Positions 7,656 through 14,250 of a DNA stretch of 64,000 bases are shown here, in pieces. The stretch's first letter is position 1. Every line of letters begins with the position of its first letter. Under the pieces are notes generated by a model, which worked only from the letters and a program-made list of their open reading frames with translations, made no database searches and was not told the origin of the DNA. This DNA comes from Hylemonella gracilis str. Niagara R. GTDB taxonomy: Bacteria > Pseudomonadota > Gammaproteobacteria > Burkholderiales > Burkholderiaceae_C. The stretch is taken from assembly GCF_000600295.1 (NCBI RefSeq), contig NZ_JEMG01000001.1:1095062-1159061 (forward strand), written 5' to 3'. The position numbers and the translations under genes were made by a program.

Positions 7656-7883
7656 ATGAACTGGGATCGCATTGAAGGCAACTGGAAACAAGTCACGGGC
7701 AAGGTCAAGGAGCAGTGGGGCAAGCTGACGGACGACGACCTCAAGGTCATTTCCGGTAAACGCGAGCAATTGGCCGGAAAGATCCAGCAGCACTACAGCC
7801 TGGGCAAGGATGCCGCGGAGAAGCAGATCAGCGAATGGCAACGCCTGTTCAGTGATTCGTGGATCGACGGAAACAAGAAATGA
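7656..7883 (+). CDS. CsbD family stress-response protein
   Basis: 75-residue protein beginning MNWDRIEGNWKQVTGKVKEQ and continuing WGKLTDDDLKVISGKREQLA, the hallmark of the CsbD family (E. coli YjbJ). These small, highly charged, helix-rich cytoplasmic proteins are induced in stationary phase or general stress and have no known activity. The SD AAGGA lies six bases from the ATG. A GC-rich hairpin follows the stop, closing the ferritin-BON-CsbD unit. Confidence 0.92.
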   Translation: MNWDRIEGNWKQVTGKVKEQWGKLTDDDLKVISGKREQLAGKIQQHYSLGKDAAEKQISEWQRLFSDSWIDGNKK

Positions 7884-7903
7884 CGACCACGCGGCAATAG
7901 GGG

Positions 7904-7927
7904 CACCGCCGTCTGCCGGCGGCGGTG
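7904..7927 (+). terminator. hairpin terminator candidate after csbD
   Basis: Perfect 8-base arms CACCGCCG/CGGCGGTG with an 8-base loop, 20 bases after the csbD stop. The downstream bases are only modestly T-rich (TTTCTGG further on), so termination strength is uncertain. Confidence 0.5.
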
Positions 7928-7946
7928 TGGAGCTTTCTGGCTCTTG

Positions 7947-7962
7947 TGTGCGCTAGCGCACA
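7947..7962. promoter_or_regulatory. Crp/Fnr-type operator candidate, site 4 (perfect palindrome)
   Basis: TGTGCGCTAGCGCACA is a perfect 16-bp palindrome, the most symmetric of the series. It lies 93 bases upstream of the first Crp/Fnr gene ATG, suggesting autoregulation. TGTG-N8-CACA is the same spacing as a classical CRP site, but the inner TGA/TCA bases are absent. Confidence 0.6.
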
Positions 7963-8055
7963 TAATGGGTCATGCCCGCCGCTTGAATGCTTGCACTTCC
8001 AACCGGTTTGGCGCAGCGCTTGATTTCAGGAACTGGCCAATTGGGAGGTGTGACC

Positions 8056-8772
8056 ATGGACCCGCGTGACCCTCTGAGCAATCAGCTGTTGGCCGCTTTG
8101 CCCGCCGAGGAATGGCTGCGTTGGTGGCCCCTGCTGGAACCTGTCGAGTTGAAACTCGGCCAGGTGATCTATGAATCCGGCCATGCGCAGGCTAATGTGT
8201 ATTTCCCCACGTCGGCCATCGTCTCCCTGCTGTACGTCACGGAAAACGGTTCTTCAGCGGAGATTGCCATCGTGGGTTTCGAGGGCATCGTCGGCATCGC
8301 GCTGTTTCTCGGCGGGGAAACCTCGCCCAGCCGGGGCGTGGTGCAGAGCGCCGGACAGGCCTTCCGCCTCAGGGCCAACGTCATCAAGGAAGAGTTCAAC
8401 CGTTCTCTCTCCGTCATGCACCTGATGCTGCGCTACGCCCAAGCGCTCATCGCGCAGATTTCCCAGACCGCCGTCTGCAATCGGCACCATTCCGTGGAGC
8501 AGCAGCTCTGCCGTTGGCTGCTGGTCAGCCTGGATCGCCTGTCCACGCCCCATCTGTACATGACCCAGGAGTTGATTTCCAACATGCTGGGCGTGCGACG
8601 CGAAGGCGTGACCGAAAACGCGAACAAGCTGCAGCGGATGGGTTTGATCCGTTATTCGCGCGGGCACATCGAGGTGCTGGACCGTCCTGGTCTTGAGCGG
8701 ATGGCCTGCGAATGTTATGGCGTCGTCAAGAAGGAATACGACCGCCTGCTGCCGCCCGTCATGCCGAGTTGA
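8056..8772 (+). CDS. Crp/Fnr-family transcriptional regulator (copy 1)
   Basis: 238-residue regulator: an N-terminal cyclic-nucleotide-binding-type beta-roll (about 20-140; LKLGQVIYESGHAQANVYFP, GFEGIVGIALFLGGETS), a long dimer helix, and a C-terminal winged helix (LYMTQELISNMLGVRREGVT, LQRMGLIRYSRGHIEVLDR). No Fnr-type N-terminal cysteine cluster is present, and the cAMP-contacting RS/T pair of CRP is not obvious, so the effector is unknown. The start at 8056 follows GGGAGGTG and replaces an in-frame ATG at 7987. A paralogue follows at 8969, sharing the LGVRRxGxT recognition-helix region. A perfect palindromic operator lies upstream. Confidence 0.9.
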   Translation: MDPRDPLSNQLLAALPAEEWLRWWPLLEPVELKLGQVIYESGHAQANVYFPTSAIVSLLYVTENGSSAEIAIVGFEGIVGIALFLGGETSPSRGVVQSAGQAFRLRANVIKEEFNRSLSVMHLMLRYAQALIAQISQTAVCNRHHSVEQQLCRWLLVSLDRLSTPHLYMTQELISNMLGVRREGVTENANKLQRMGLIRYSRGHIEVLDRPGLERMACECYGVVKKEYDRLLPPVMPS

Positions 8773-8842
8773 CGCGTGCCGGGCCCTTGCTACTGGTCCC
8801 GGGCACAGCCTGAGGTGCATTCCGTCATGCATTCCGGTCCTG

Positions 8843-8858
8843 TGTGTGTTGCAACACA
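8843..8858. promoter_or_regulatory. Crp/Fnr-type operator candidate, site 5 (weak)
   Basis: TGTGTGTTGCAACACA keeps the TGTG-N8-CACA spacing and contains a perfect 14-bp palindrome TGTGTTGCAACACA (8845-8858). It diverges from the other sites in the centre. It lies 110 bases upstream of the second Crp/Fnr gene. Confidence 0.35.
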
Positions 8859-8968
8859 GTCAAGCGTGGTTTTCTACTGTACTGTGGGCTGTTTGGCCTA
8901 GGTCTTGGTGGCGTTTGGTGATGCGCGTGTCGTGACTTTCGCCGGTTCTCAACCTCACGAAAGTCCGT

Positions 8969-9661
8969 ATGAAAAGCTCTGGAAACCGTCTGATCCAATC
9001 ACTGCCGCGCAAGGATCGGGCTCAATTCATGGCGGGATGCCAGTCGATCGATGTGCAACTGTCCGAGGTGCTTTGTGAGTCCGGGCAAGCGATGCGCCAT
9101 GTCTACTTCCCGGTCGATTGCTTCATCTCCTTGATCGCGAGCAATGAAGGGCGGCCCAGCCTGGAGGTCGGCATGATCGGCAGTGAAGGCATGCTGGGTG
9201 AGCATCTGCTGCTGGGCGAGTCCCTGGCGCCTTTCCATGGCTTGGTGCAGGGGCCGGGAGCGACCTGGCAGATGAAGACCAGCATGTTTCGCCAGCAATT
9301 GCATGACAGCACCGCGCTGGTCCGTATCGTGCAGCGTTATCTGCATGTGCGCATGACGCAGCTGGGCAACCAGGCGGTGTGCGTGCATTTCCACCAGGTC
9401 AGTCCGCGGCTCGCGCGCTGGTTGCTCATGAGCCAGGACCGTTCGCATGCGGACAGCTTCCATATGACGCACGAGTTCATGGCCTATCTGCTGGGCGTTC
9501 GTCGCGTCGGCATCACCAAGGCGGCGAGCAGTTTGCAGCGTGACGGCTTGATCAAATACCACCATGGTTTCCTGTCGGTGCTCGACCGCCCTGGCCTGGA
9601 GGCCGCCGCTTGCAGCTGTTACGCCAAGGATGCCGCGGCCTACGACCGGCTGCTGCCCTGA
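8969..9661 (+). CDS. Crp/Fnr-family transcriptional regulator (copy 2)
   Basis: 230-residue paralogue of the preceding regulator. Beta-roll domain (SEVLCESGQAMRHVYFPVDC, GMIGSEGMLGEHLLLGESLA), dimer helix, then winged helix (FHMTHEFMAYLLGVRRVGIT, LQRDGLIKYHHGFLSVLDRP). Both copies end in a similar Cys-containing tail (ACECYGVVKKEYDRLLP in copy 1, ACSCYAKDAAAYDRLLP here). The paired CxCY motif could be a sensing or structural element, but that is inference. Similar HTHs suggest overlapping operators. Tandem duplication after divergence is likely. The effector is unknown. Confidence 0.9.
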   Translation: MKSSGNRLIQSLPRKDRAQFMAGCQSIDVQLSEVLCESGQAMRHVYFPVDCFISLIASNEGRPSLEVGMIGSEGMLGEHLLLGESLAPFHGLVQGPGATWQMKTSMFRQQLHDSTALVRIVQRYLHVRMTQLGNQAVCVHFHQVSPRLARWLLMSQDRSHADSFHMTHEFMAYLLGVRRVGITKAASSLQRDGLIKYHHGFLSVLDRPGLEAAACSCYAKDAAAYDRLLP

Positions 9662-9706
9662 GTCCCCGGGTCCGGGACACCCTTCGCGCAAGCCCTTGGT
9701 CGTCTG

Positions 9707-9722
9707 TGTTCGATAGCGCACA
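9707..9722. promoter_or_regulatory. Crp/Fnr-type operator candidate, site 6
   Basis: TGTTCGATAGCGCACA is nested inside a larger inverted repeat GTCTGTG (9702-9708) / CACAGAC (9719-9725). It differs from the perfect palindrome at 7947 at two positions. It is 69 bases upstream of the 9792 small gene. Confidence 0.6.
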
Positions 9723-9791
9723 GACTTTGGGCGCGCGTCGGGAAACACTGCCCACGACGCACAACCCCTCCGCCGACCAAGGAGATGAAGC

Positions 9792-10040
9792 ATGGCCAGA
9801 CGCCTTTCGATCATTTTTCCATTGCGTCGCAGCCCTTGCGACTTCCTGGGGATCTGCCAGCAGCGCAGACCGCCCTGCAGGGGCTGTTCCTTCGTGGCGC
9901 GTTGGGATTCGCCGCAGCGCAAGCCGCCGTTTCGCAAGCGTCTGGTCGCGGTCTGGATGGCGAAGCTGCTGGGTGCATCCGTGCTGGCCTTTGGCAGCGT
10001 GCTCTGGCTTTGGCTATTGATCGTGGAGACCCCGAGATGA
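9792..10040 (+). CDS. unknown small single-pass membrane protein
   Basis: 82-residue protein of no recognised family. The N-terminal half is basic and Cys-rich (SPCDFLGICQQRRPPCRGCS), with four cysteines in a CxxxxC...CxxC-like arrangement. The C-terminal half holds one hydrophobic helix (MAKLLGASVLAFGSVLWLWL). Support for a real gene comes from the strong SD AAGGAGATG eight to ten bases before the ATG, an operator-like site 69 bases upstream, and the ATGA overlap with the next frame. A longer frame starting at 9785 covers the same DNA in another phase and is judged a shadow for its first 84 codons. Confidence 0.55.
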   Translation: MARRLSIIFPLRRSPCDFLGICQQRRPPCRGCSFVARWDSPQRKPPFRKRLVAVWMAKLLGASVLAFGSVLWLWLLIVETPR

Positions 10041-10390
10041 ATCCACCCGAGCCCCCTCTGACCCTCGTGGCCAAGATGCCCAAGCGTTCGCCCTGGCCTG
10101 ACCTGCTCCCAGTGGCAACGGCCAATCCGACACGTGCCGGGCTCACCCGCACGACCGACCTCGCCCGCGTGCCGATCGAGCACAACGTGCCAATGCGCAC
10201 AGTGATCGCCAGCGCACGCGTGCAACGCATCGAGCTGTTGATGCGCATGGAGGTGGGGGACAGCGTGCTGGTGGACCATCGCACGGCCGCTCGCCTGCAG
10301 CACGAAACCTATGGCATCGACTGCGCGGGCATCAAGGTGCGTGTGCGCAGGGAGACACCGACGAGCTCGCGCGTCTGGCGCTTGAAATAG
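10037..10390 (+). CDS. unknown 117-residue protein, translationally coupled to the preceding gene
   Basis: The ATG at 10037 overlaps the TGA of the upstream small gene (ATGA), the usual sign of coupled translation. The protein begins MNPPEPPLTLVAKMPKRSPW and its C-terminal half has a compact alternating pattern (RIELLMRMEVGDSVLVDHRT, ARLQHETYGIDCAGIKVRVR) reminiscent of a small beta-rich or DNA-associated fold, but no family is recognised. No signal peptide is seen. It may act with the 82-residue membrane protein under the same Crp/Fnr-type control. The function is unknown. Confidence 0.5.
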   Translation: MNPPEPPLTLVAKMPKRSPWPDLLPVATANPTRAGLTRTTDLARVPIEHNVPMRTVIASARVQRIELLMRMEVGDSVLVDHRTAARLQHETYGIDCAGIKVRVRRETPTSSRVWRLK

Positions 10391-10472
10391 CAAACGCCTC
10401 GCCTGTTCATCGACCAAGCCCCGCGCGCGCTCGTGGCAGGCTCGCTCAGTTGCCTCGCCGGGCCAGGCCGTA

Positions 10473-11450
10473 TCAGCGATCGCCGCGGATCGGGCCGAAT
10501 TCCACCGGCACCCAGGCGTAACCCTGAGGGTCCTTGCGCACATGCCCCAGACCCGGGAAGGGCAGGTGGGCACCGGCGATGGCCCAACCCGCTTCGCTCG
10601 CGCGCTGGAACAGGGCCTTGCGCGTGGTGATGGCCTGCGCCTGGTTCACGTCGAACTCCAGCGACACCTCCGGGTGTCTGAATTGCACGGCGTGGCTGTG
10701 GACGATGTCGCCCCAGACCAGCAGCTTGCGCGTGCCGGAGCTGAACAGGTAGGAACTGTGGCCGGGCGTGTGGCCCGGTGTGCCGACCACGCTCACCCCG
10801 GGCAGCAAGGTGTCGCCAGCCTGGAAGCTGCGCAGGCGTCCGGCGCTCTGATACGGGCGCACCGCGTCCATGGCCATGCGAAAGAACGGTTGGTTGTCCT
10901 TCGGCGCCGCGTTGGCTGTTTTCTCGTCCAGCCAGAAGGCGATGTCTTGTTGCGCGGCCCAGAGCGTGGCCTTGGGGAAGGCGGCCTGGCCGCGCTTGTC
11001 GAGCACGCCGCAGAGGTGATCGGGGTGCAGGTGGGTCAGCAGCACCGCATCCACCTGCTCAGGCTGGTAACCGGCGGCGCGGATGTTGTCCTGCACCTGG
11101 CCCAGGCTGGGGCCGAAGCAGCTGGCCGCGCCGGCATCGACCAGCACCAGGTGCTCGCCGGTGTGCACGAGGTAGGCGTTGACCGCGGTCTGCACGCCCT
11201 GGCTGCTGTCGATGAACATGCGCGCCAGCAGGCTTTGGATCTGGTCGGCGCGCAAGCCCTTGAGCAGGGGCGTGCCGAGGTCAACGAAGCCGTCGTACAG
11301 CGCTGTCACTTCGAAGTTGCCGATGGCATGACGGTAATACCCCGGCACCTGGGTGTTCTGAGCAGGCGGTGCCGCGTGCAGGCTCAGGGTAGACAGAGCG
11401 AGGCCGAGGGCCAGCAGGCCGCGACGCAGGAGAAGGATGGGTGTATGCAT
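10473..11450 (-). CDS. exported MBL-fold metallo-hydrolase
   Basis: 325-residue metallo-beta-lactamase-fold hydrolase. A signal peptide (LLLRRGLLALGLALSTLSLHA) is followed by AAPPAQNTQVPGYY. Metal-binding motif HLHPDHLCG (HxHxDH), with further ligands in GTPGHTPGHSS and GDIVHSHAV. The class includes lactonases, sulfatases and methyl-parathion-hydrolase-like enzymes, and the substrate cannot be decided here. The ATG at 11450 (MHTPILLL) is preferred to an upstream in-frame TTG at 11468. An AraC-family gene lies 99 bases upstream on the same strand and may control it. Confidence 0.85.
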   Translation of the reverse strand: MHTPILLLRRGLLALGLALSTLSLHAAPPAQNTQVPGYYRHAIGNFEVTALYDGFVDLGTPLLKGLRADQIQSLLARMFIDSSQGVQTAVNAYLVHTGEHLVLVDAGAASCFGPSLGQVQDNIRAAGYQPEQVDAVLLTHLHPDHLCGVLDKRGQAAFPKATLWAAQQDIAFWLDEKTANAAPKDNQPFFRMAMDAVRPYQSAGRLRSFQAGDTLLPGVSVVGTPGHTPGHSSYLFSSGTRKLLVWGDIVHSHAVQFRHPEVSLEFDVNQAQAITTRKALFQRASEAGWAIAGAHLPFPGLGHVRKDPQGYAWVPVEFGPIRGDR

Positions 11451-11549
11451 GTCTGATTTCAATCTCAAGAAGGAGTGGCAGCGGAAGCTGCTGAAATCAG
11501 TGTAGGCAAGCGTGTCGACGCGAAGCGCTCAGAATCGCGCGCGATCCGT

Positions 11550-12383
11550 TCAGGGGCTGCCGACGCGCGAAGGCTCCACGCCATAACGCTGCGTGAAACG
11601 CTTGCTGAAACTGGCGGTCGAGGCGTAACCGACACGCATGGCCACCGATTTCACCGGCAGGCGGGTGCTTTGCAGCAATGTCAGCGCCTGGGCCAGGCGT
11701 GCGCCGGTGATGAGCGCGCGCAAGGAGGTGCCGGCAGCGGCGAGTTGGCGCCTCAGGGTGGCGCCACTGAGTCCGAGGATTTGTTCGATGTCGCCTGAAC
11801 TCCATTCCCGTGCCGGATCGGCCACGACCATGGCGCGGATCTGCTCGGCCAGGCTGGGTGTCACTGGCGCCAGCAGGCTGCCGAAACCCAGCGTGTGCAG
11901 GCGCAGCACCACACCGGCCATCGCGTGGCAGGCGAAAACGGTTTCGCCTGCCAGCAGCGCGTCCACCCAGTGCAGCAAGGCCAGCGCCACATCGTCCAGG
12001 GCCAGCGTGGCCACGGGACCGGGTTCTGCGAAAGCGCGGCCGTGCAGCAACTGACGCGCCGCTTCCAGCGTTGCGGGCTCGATGGCGATGGTGATGGCCG
12101 AATAGTCGCCGGTGCCGCTGTCCGGAATGTTCTCCACGTCCAGGCTGCGCGCGCCCGGCACCAGCAGCATCTGGCCTGGCTCGACGCGCAGCCAGTCATC
12201 GCCCTCGCGGCAGCGCTTGACCCCGCGCAGCGGAATCACCAGCATGGGGCCGGTGATGTCCACGGCCTTGATGTGGTGGGCCTGAAGGGCGCGCACGCAC
12301 AGGCAGGGCAAGGCGTTCTGCTGCTGGGCGAGTTCATCCAGACGAGCCAGCAGGAGGTGGCCTGGCGAGGGTTCGGCGTTCAT
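11550..12383 (-). CDS. AraC-family transcriptional regulator
   Basis: 277-residue regulator. The N-terminal cupin-like sensor (about 20-150; GPMLVIPLRGVKRCREGDDW, LRVEPGQMLLVPGARSLDVE) precedes a C-terminal double-HTH AraC domain: EWSSGDIEQILGLSGATLRR and SVAMRVGYASTASFSKRFTQ, ending in RYGVEPSRVGSP. The start at 12383 (MNAEPSPGH) is chosen because upstream in-frame sequence is Pro/Ala/Arg-rich and crosses a simple-sequence tract. It is the likely regulator of the MBL hydrolase downstream. The inducer is unknown. Confidence 0.9.
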   Translation of the reverse strand: MNAEPSPGHLLLARLDELAQQQNALPCLCVRALQAHHIKAVDITGPMLVIPLRGVKRCREGDDWLRVEPGQMLLVPGARSLDVENIPDSGTGDYSAITIAIEPATLEAARQLLHGRAFAEPGPVATLALDDVALALLHWVDALLAGETVFACHAMAGVVLRLHTLGFGSLLAPVTPSLAEQIRAMVVADPAREWSSGDIEQILGLSGATLRRQLAAAGTSLRALITGARLAQALTLLQSTRLPVKSVAMRVGYASTASFSKRFTQRYGVEPSRVGSP

Positions 12384-12635
12384 GGCGTGCGTCAGCGTGC
12401 TGGGGAAGGCGAGGGGCCGTCCAAGATAGCACGACAGCGGTCTTGCCGCGTACGCGTGCGCGTGCGCGGGGCGGGGGCGGGGGCGGGGTGTCGCCGCTGC
12501 TGATCTGGACGGTCTTGCCGTTGCGCTGGTACCACCCATGCAAGGCGCGGGCAAGTCAGGGGCGCGCAGGCCGCCGCTCGCCTCGGAAGGCGGCCTCGCA
12601 TGCGGCCAGATTGCGTGGCTGTCCGGGGGCTGTCC
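12384..12635. other. 252-base intergenic stretch with GC-rich simple sequence
   Basis: It contains alternating purine-pyrimidine CGTACGCGTGCGCGTGCGCG (about 12449-12468), a Z-DNA-prone tract, followed by four-fold GGCGGG-type repeats. A minus-strand frame across it would encode a Pro/Arg-rich peptide with no family resemblance. No convincing gene is seen. It probably carries the araC-family promoter. Confidence 0.4.
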
Positions 12636-13076
12636 TCAACTGCACAGCGCCCGGATGTCAGCCGGAATGGGAATGGCCCGGATGCCCTCGCCGTCCTCGC
12701 GACGCGCCGCGAAGATGCGGACCTCGTCGCATTCCATGATGAGGTCCATCTCCGCGGTGGTCGTGTCAGGTTTCATGCGTTCGATGCGGTAGCGCTGCAC
12801 AAAACTCCTCTCACGCCATTCGGCCACCTGCACGCGGATGTGCAGCACATCGCCATAGCTGGCCGTCTTGACGAAGCGCGCATGGGTGTCGACCAGCGGC
12901 GTGCCGATCAGGCCCGTGGCCTGTTCGGTCTCGTGCCAGGGCGGCACCCCGCATTCGATGAAGAAATGGCGCGAAGCCGCATCGATCCAACGGAAGAAGT
13001 TGGGGAACCAGACGATACGCGCCGGGTCGCAATCGCCGAACTCGACGCGCTGGAGGTAAGTGACCGTTTTCGACAT
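12636..13076 (-). CDS. acyl-CoA thioesterase (hotdog fold, 4HBT/YbgC type)
   Basis: 146-residue single-hotdog thioesterase. It begins MSKTVTYLQRVEFGDCDPAR and continues IVWFPNFFRWIDAASRHFFI. The FGDCDPARIVWFPNFFRW motif corresponds to the 4-hydroxybenzoyl-CoA thioesterase active-site region with a conserved Asp and an aromatic-rich helix. LVDTHARFVKTASYGDVLHI fits the central hotdog strand. The start at 13076 drops an upstream in-frame ATG at 13181. It lies downstream of the iorA-iorB-Bug unit on the same strand, separated by 131 bases of palindrome-rich DNA. It could hydrolyse the aryl-acetyl-CoA made by IorAB, but that link is inference. Confidence 0.85.
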   Translation of the reverse strand: MSKTVTYLQRVEFGDCDPARIVWFPNFFRWIDAASRHFFIECGVPPWHETEQATGLIGTPLVDTHARFVKTASYGDVLHIRVQVAEWRERSFVQRYRIERMKPDTTTAEMDLIMECDEVRIFAARREDGEGIRAIPIPADIRALCS

Positions 13077-13207
13077 GCTTGCACTCACCGGTCGCTGCGG
13101 GGCCGCCCCAAGGCGGGCGACGGCCCCGATTCCAAGCGAAGCGCAGGACAGGCCTGTGCTTGGGGGCAGCGACCCGTGCAACGGCGGAGCGTGGGGGCCA
13201 ACATTTC
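13077..13207. repeat. GC-rich palindromic intergenic element
   Basis: Contains nested inverted repeats: GGGGCCGCCC with its partner GGGCGACGGCCCC, and a run GGGGGCAGCGACCCGTGCAA followed by CGGCGGAGCGTGGGGGCC. This resembles REP-like elements commonly seen between genes in Comamonadaceae (general recollection, not verified here). It could act as a terminator or processing element between the Bug gene and the thioesterase. Only one copy is seen in the window. Confidence 0.4.
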
Positions 13208-14212
13208 TTAGTCGCCCTTGATGCCGCGTTCGCGGATCAGCTTGCCGAAGCGCTTGGAGTCTTCGTCCGCCTTGGCGGCGAACTGCTTGGGCGTCATGGG
13301 CGCGGCGGCGCCGCCCACGGCGTTGATGCGCTCCTTCACGGCGGTGGTGCCCAGAATCTTGTTGATTTCGGTGTTCAGGCGCGTGACGACGGCGGCGGGC
13401 GTGCCGGCCGGGGCATAGAAACCGAAGTAGCTGTCGGCGTCGAAGCCTTTCAGGCCCGTGGCTTCGTCCACGGTGGGCGTGTCGGGCACGATGGCCACGC
13501 GGTGCGGGCTGCCCACGGCCAACAGCTTGAGCTTGCCCGCCTGCACATGCGGCAGGGCGATGCCCGGGTCGAAGGAGAAGTCGATCTGGCCGGCCAGCAG
13601 GTCGTTCAGCGCCGGGGCCGCGCCCTTGTAGGGCACATGCAGGGCGTCGGTGCCCGTCATGCTCTTGAACATTTCACCGGCCAGGTGCGGCGAGCTGCCG
13701 TTGCCCGGTGAGCCGTAGGACAGCTTGCCTGGGTTGGCCTTGAGGTAGGCAACGAATTCCTGGGCGTTGTTGACCGGCAGGTCCTTGCGCACCACCAGGA
13801 ACACGGCCACGCGCGCGACCGCGGCCACGGGCACGATGTCCTTGGTCGGGTTGAAGGGCATGCGCTCGTAGATGTGCGGATTCACCGACACCAGGCCGCC
13901 CGAGCCCATGAGCAGGGTGTAGCCGTCGGCCGGCGATTTGGCGACCGCGTCGCCGCCGATGTTGCCGCCCGAGCCAGCGCGGTTTTCCACCACCACAGGC
14001 TGTCCCAGAGCGTCCTGTAGCGGCGCCGTGACCAGGCGGCCCAGCGTGTCGGCCACGCCACCGGGCGGGAAGGTCACGATGACCTTGACCGGCTTGTTCG
14101 GGTAGGCCTGGGCGGCCACCTGTTGGGGCAGCAGGCCCAGGGTCAGGCCGCCGATGGCGACGCTGGTGACCAGCAGCGCGCGGCGCAGGGTGGAGGTGGA
14201 TGGGGATGTCAT
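13208..14212 (-). CDS. Bug-family (TctC) tripartite tricarboxylate transporter substrate-binding protein
   Basis: 334-residue periplasmic binding protein. Signal peptide ALLVTSVAIGGLTLGLLPQQ then VAAQAYPNKPVKVIVTFPPG. Bug hallmarks: GGVADTLGRLVTAPLQDALG, GQPVVVENRAGSGGNIGGDA, and SYGSPGNGSSPHLAGEMFKS, with a C-terminal SKRFGKLIRERGIK. The SD GAGGAG precedes the ATG at 14212. No TctA/TctB membrane subunits are nearby, so like most Bug proteins it is an orphan receptor. It is third in the iorA-iorB unit (38 bases after iorB), which suggests an aromatic or keto-acid ligand, but this is inference. Confidence 0.92.
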   Translation of the reverse strand: MTSPSTSTLRRALLVTSVAIGGLTLGLLPQQVAAQAYPNKPVKVIVTFPPGGVADTLGRLVTAPLQDALGQPVVVENRAGSGGNIGGDAVAKSPADGYTLLMGSGGLVSVNPHIYERMPFNPTKDIVPVAAVARVAVFLVVRKDLPVNNAQEFVAYLKANPGKLSYGSPGNGSSPHLAGEMFKSMTGTDALHVPYKGAAPALNDLLAGQIDFSFDPGIALPHVQAGKLKLLAVGSPHRVAIVPDTPTVDEATGLKGFDADSYFGFYAPAGTPAAVVTRLNTEINKILGTTAVKERINAVGGAAAPMTPKQFAAKADEDSKRFGKLIRERGIKGD

Positions 14213-14250
14213 GCTGGTGTCTCCTCGTTGAAAAAATCGTTGGTTCTGCA

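Noticed and set aside
7947-7962. Classical CRP or FNR binding site
   Set aside because: The spacing fits but the inner TGA/TCA of CRP and the TTGAT/ATCAA of FNR are absent. It is treated as a separate Crp/Fnr-type motif.
12334-12543. A Pro/Arg-rich short frame upstream of the AraC gene
   Set aside because: It crosses a GGCGGG/GCGCGT simple-sequence tract, has no SD and overlaps the regulator start. Probably promoter DNA.
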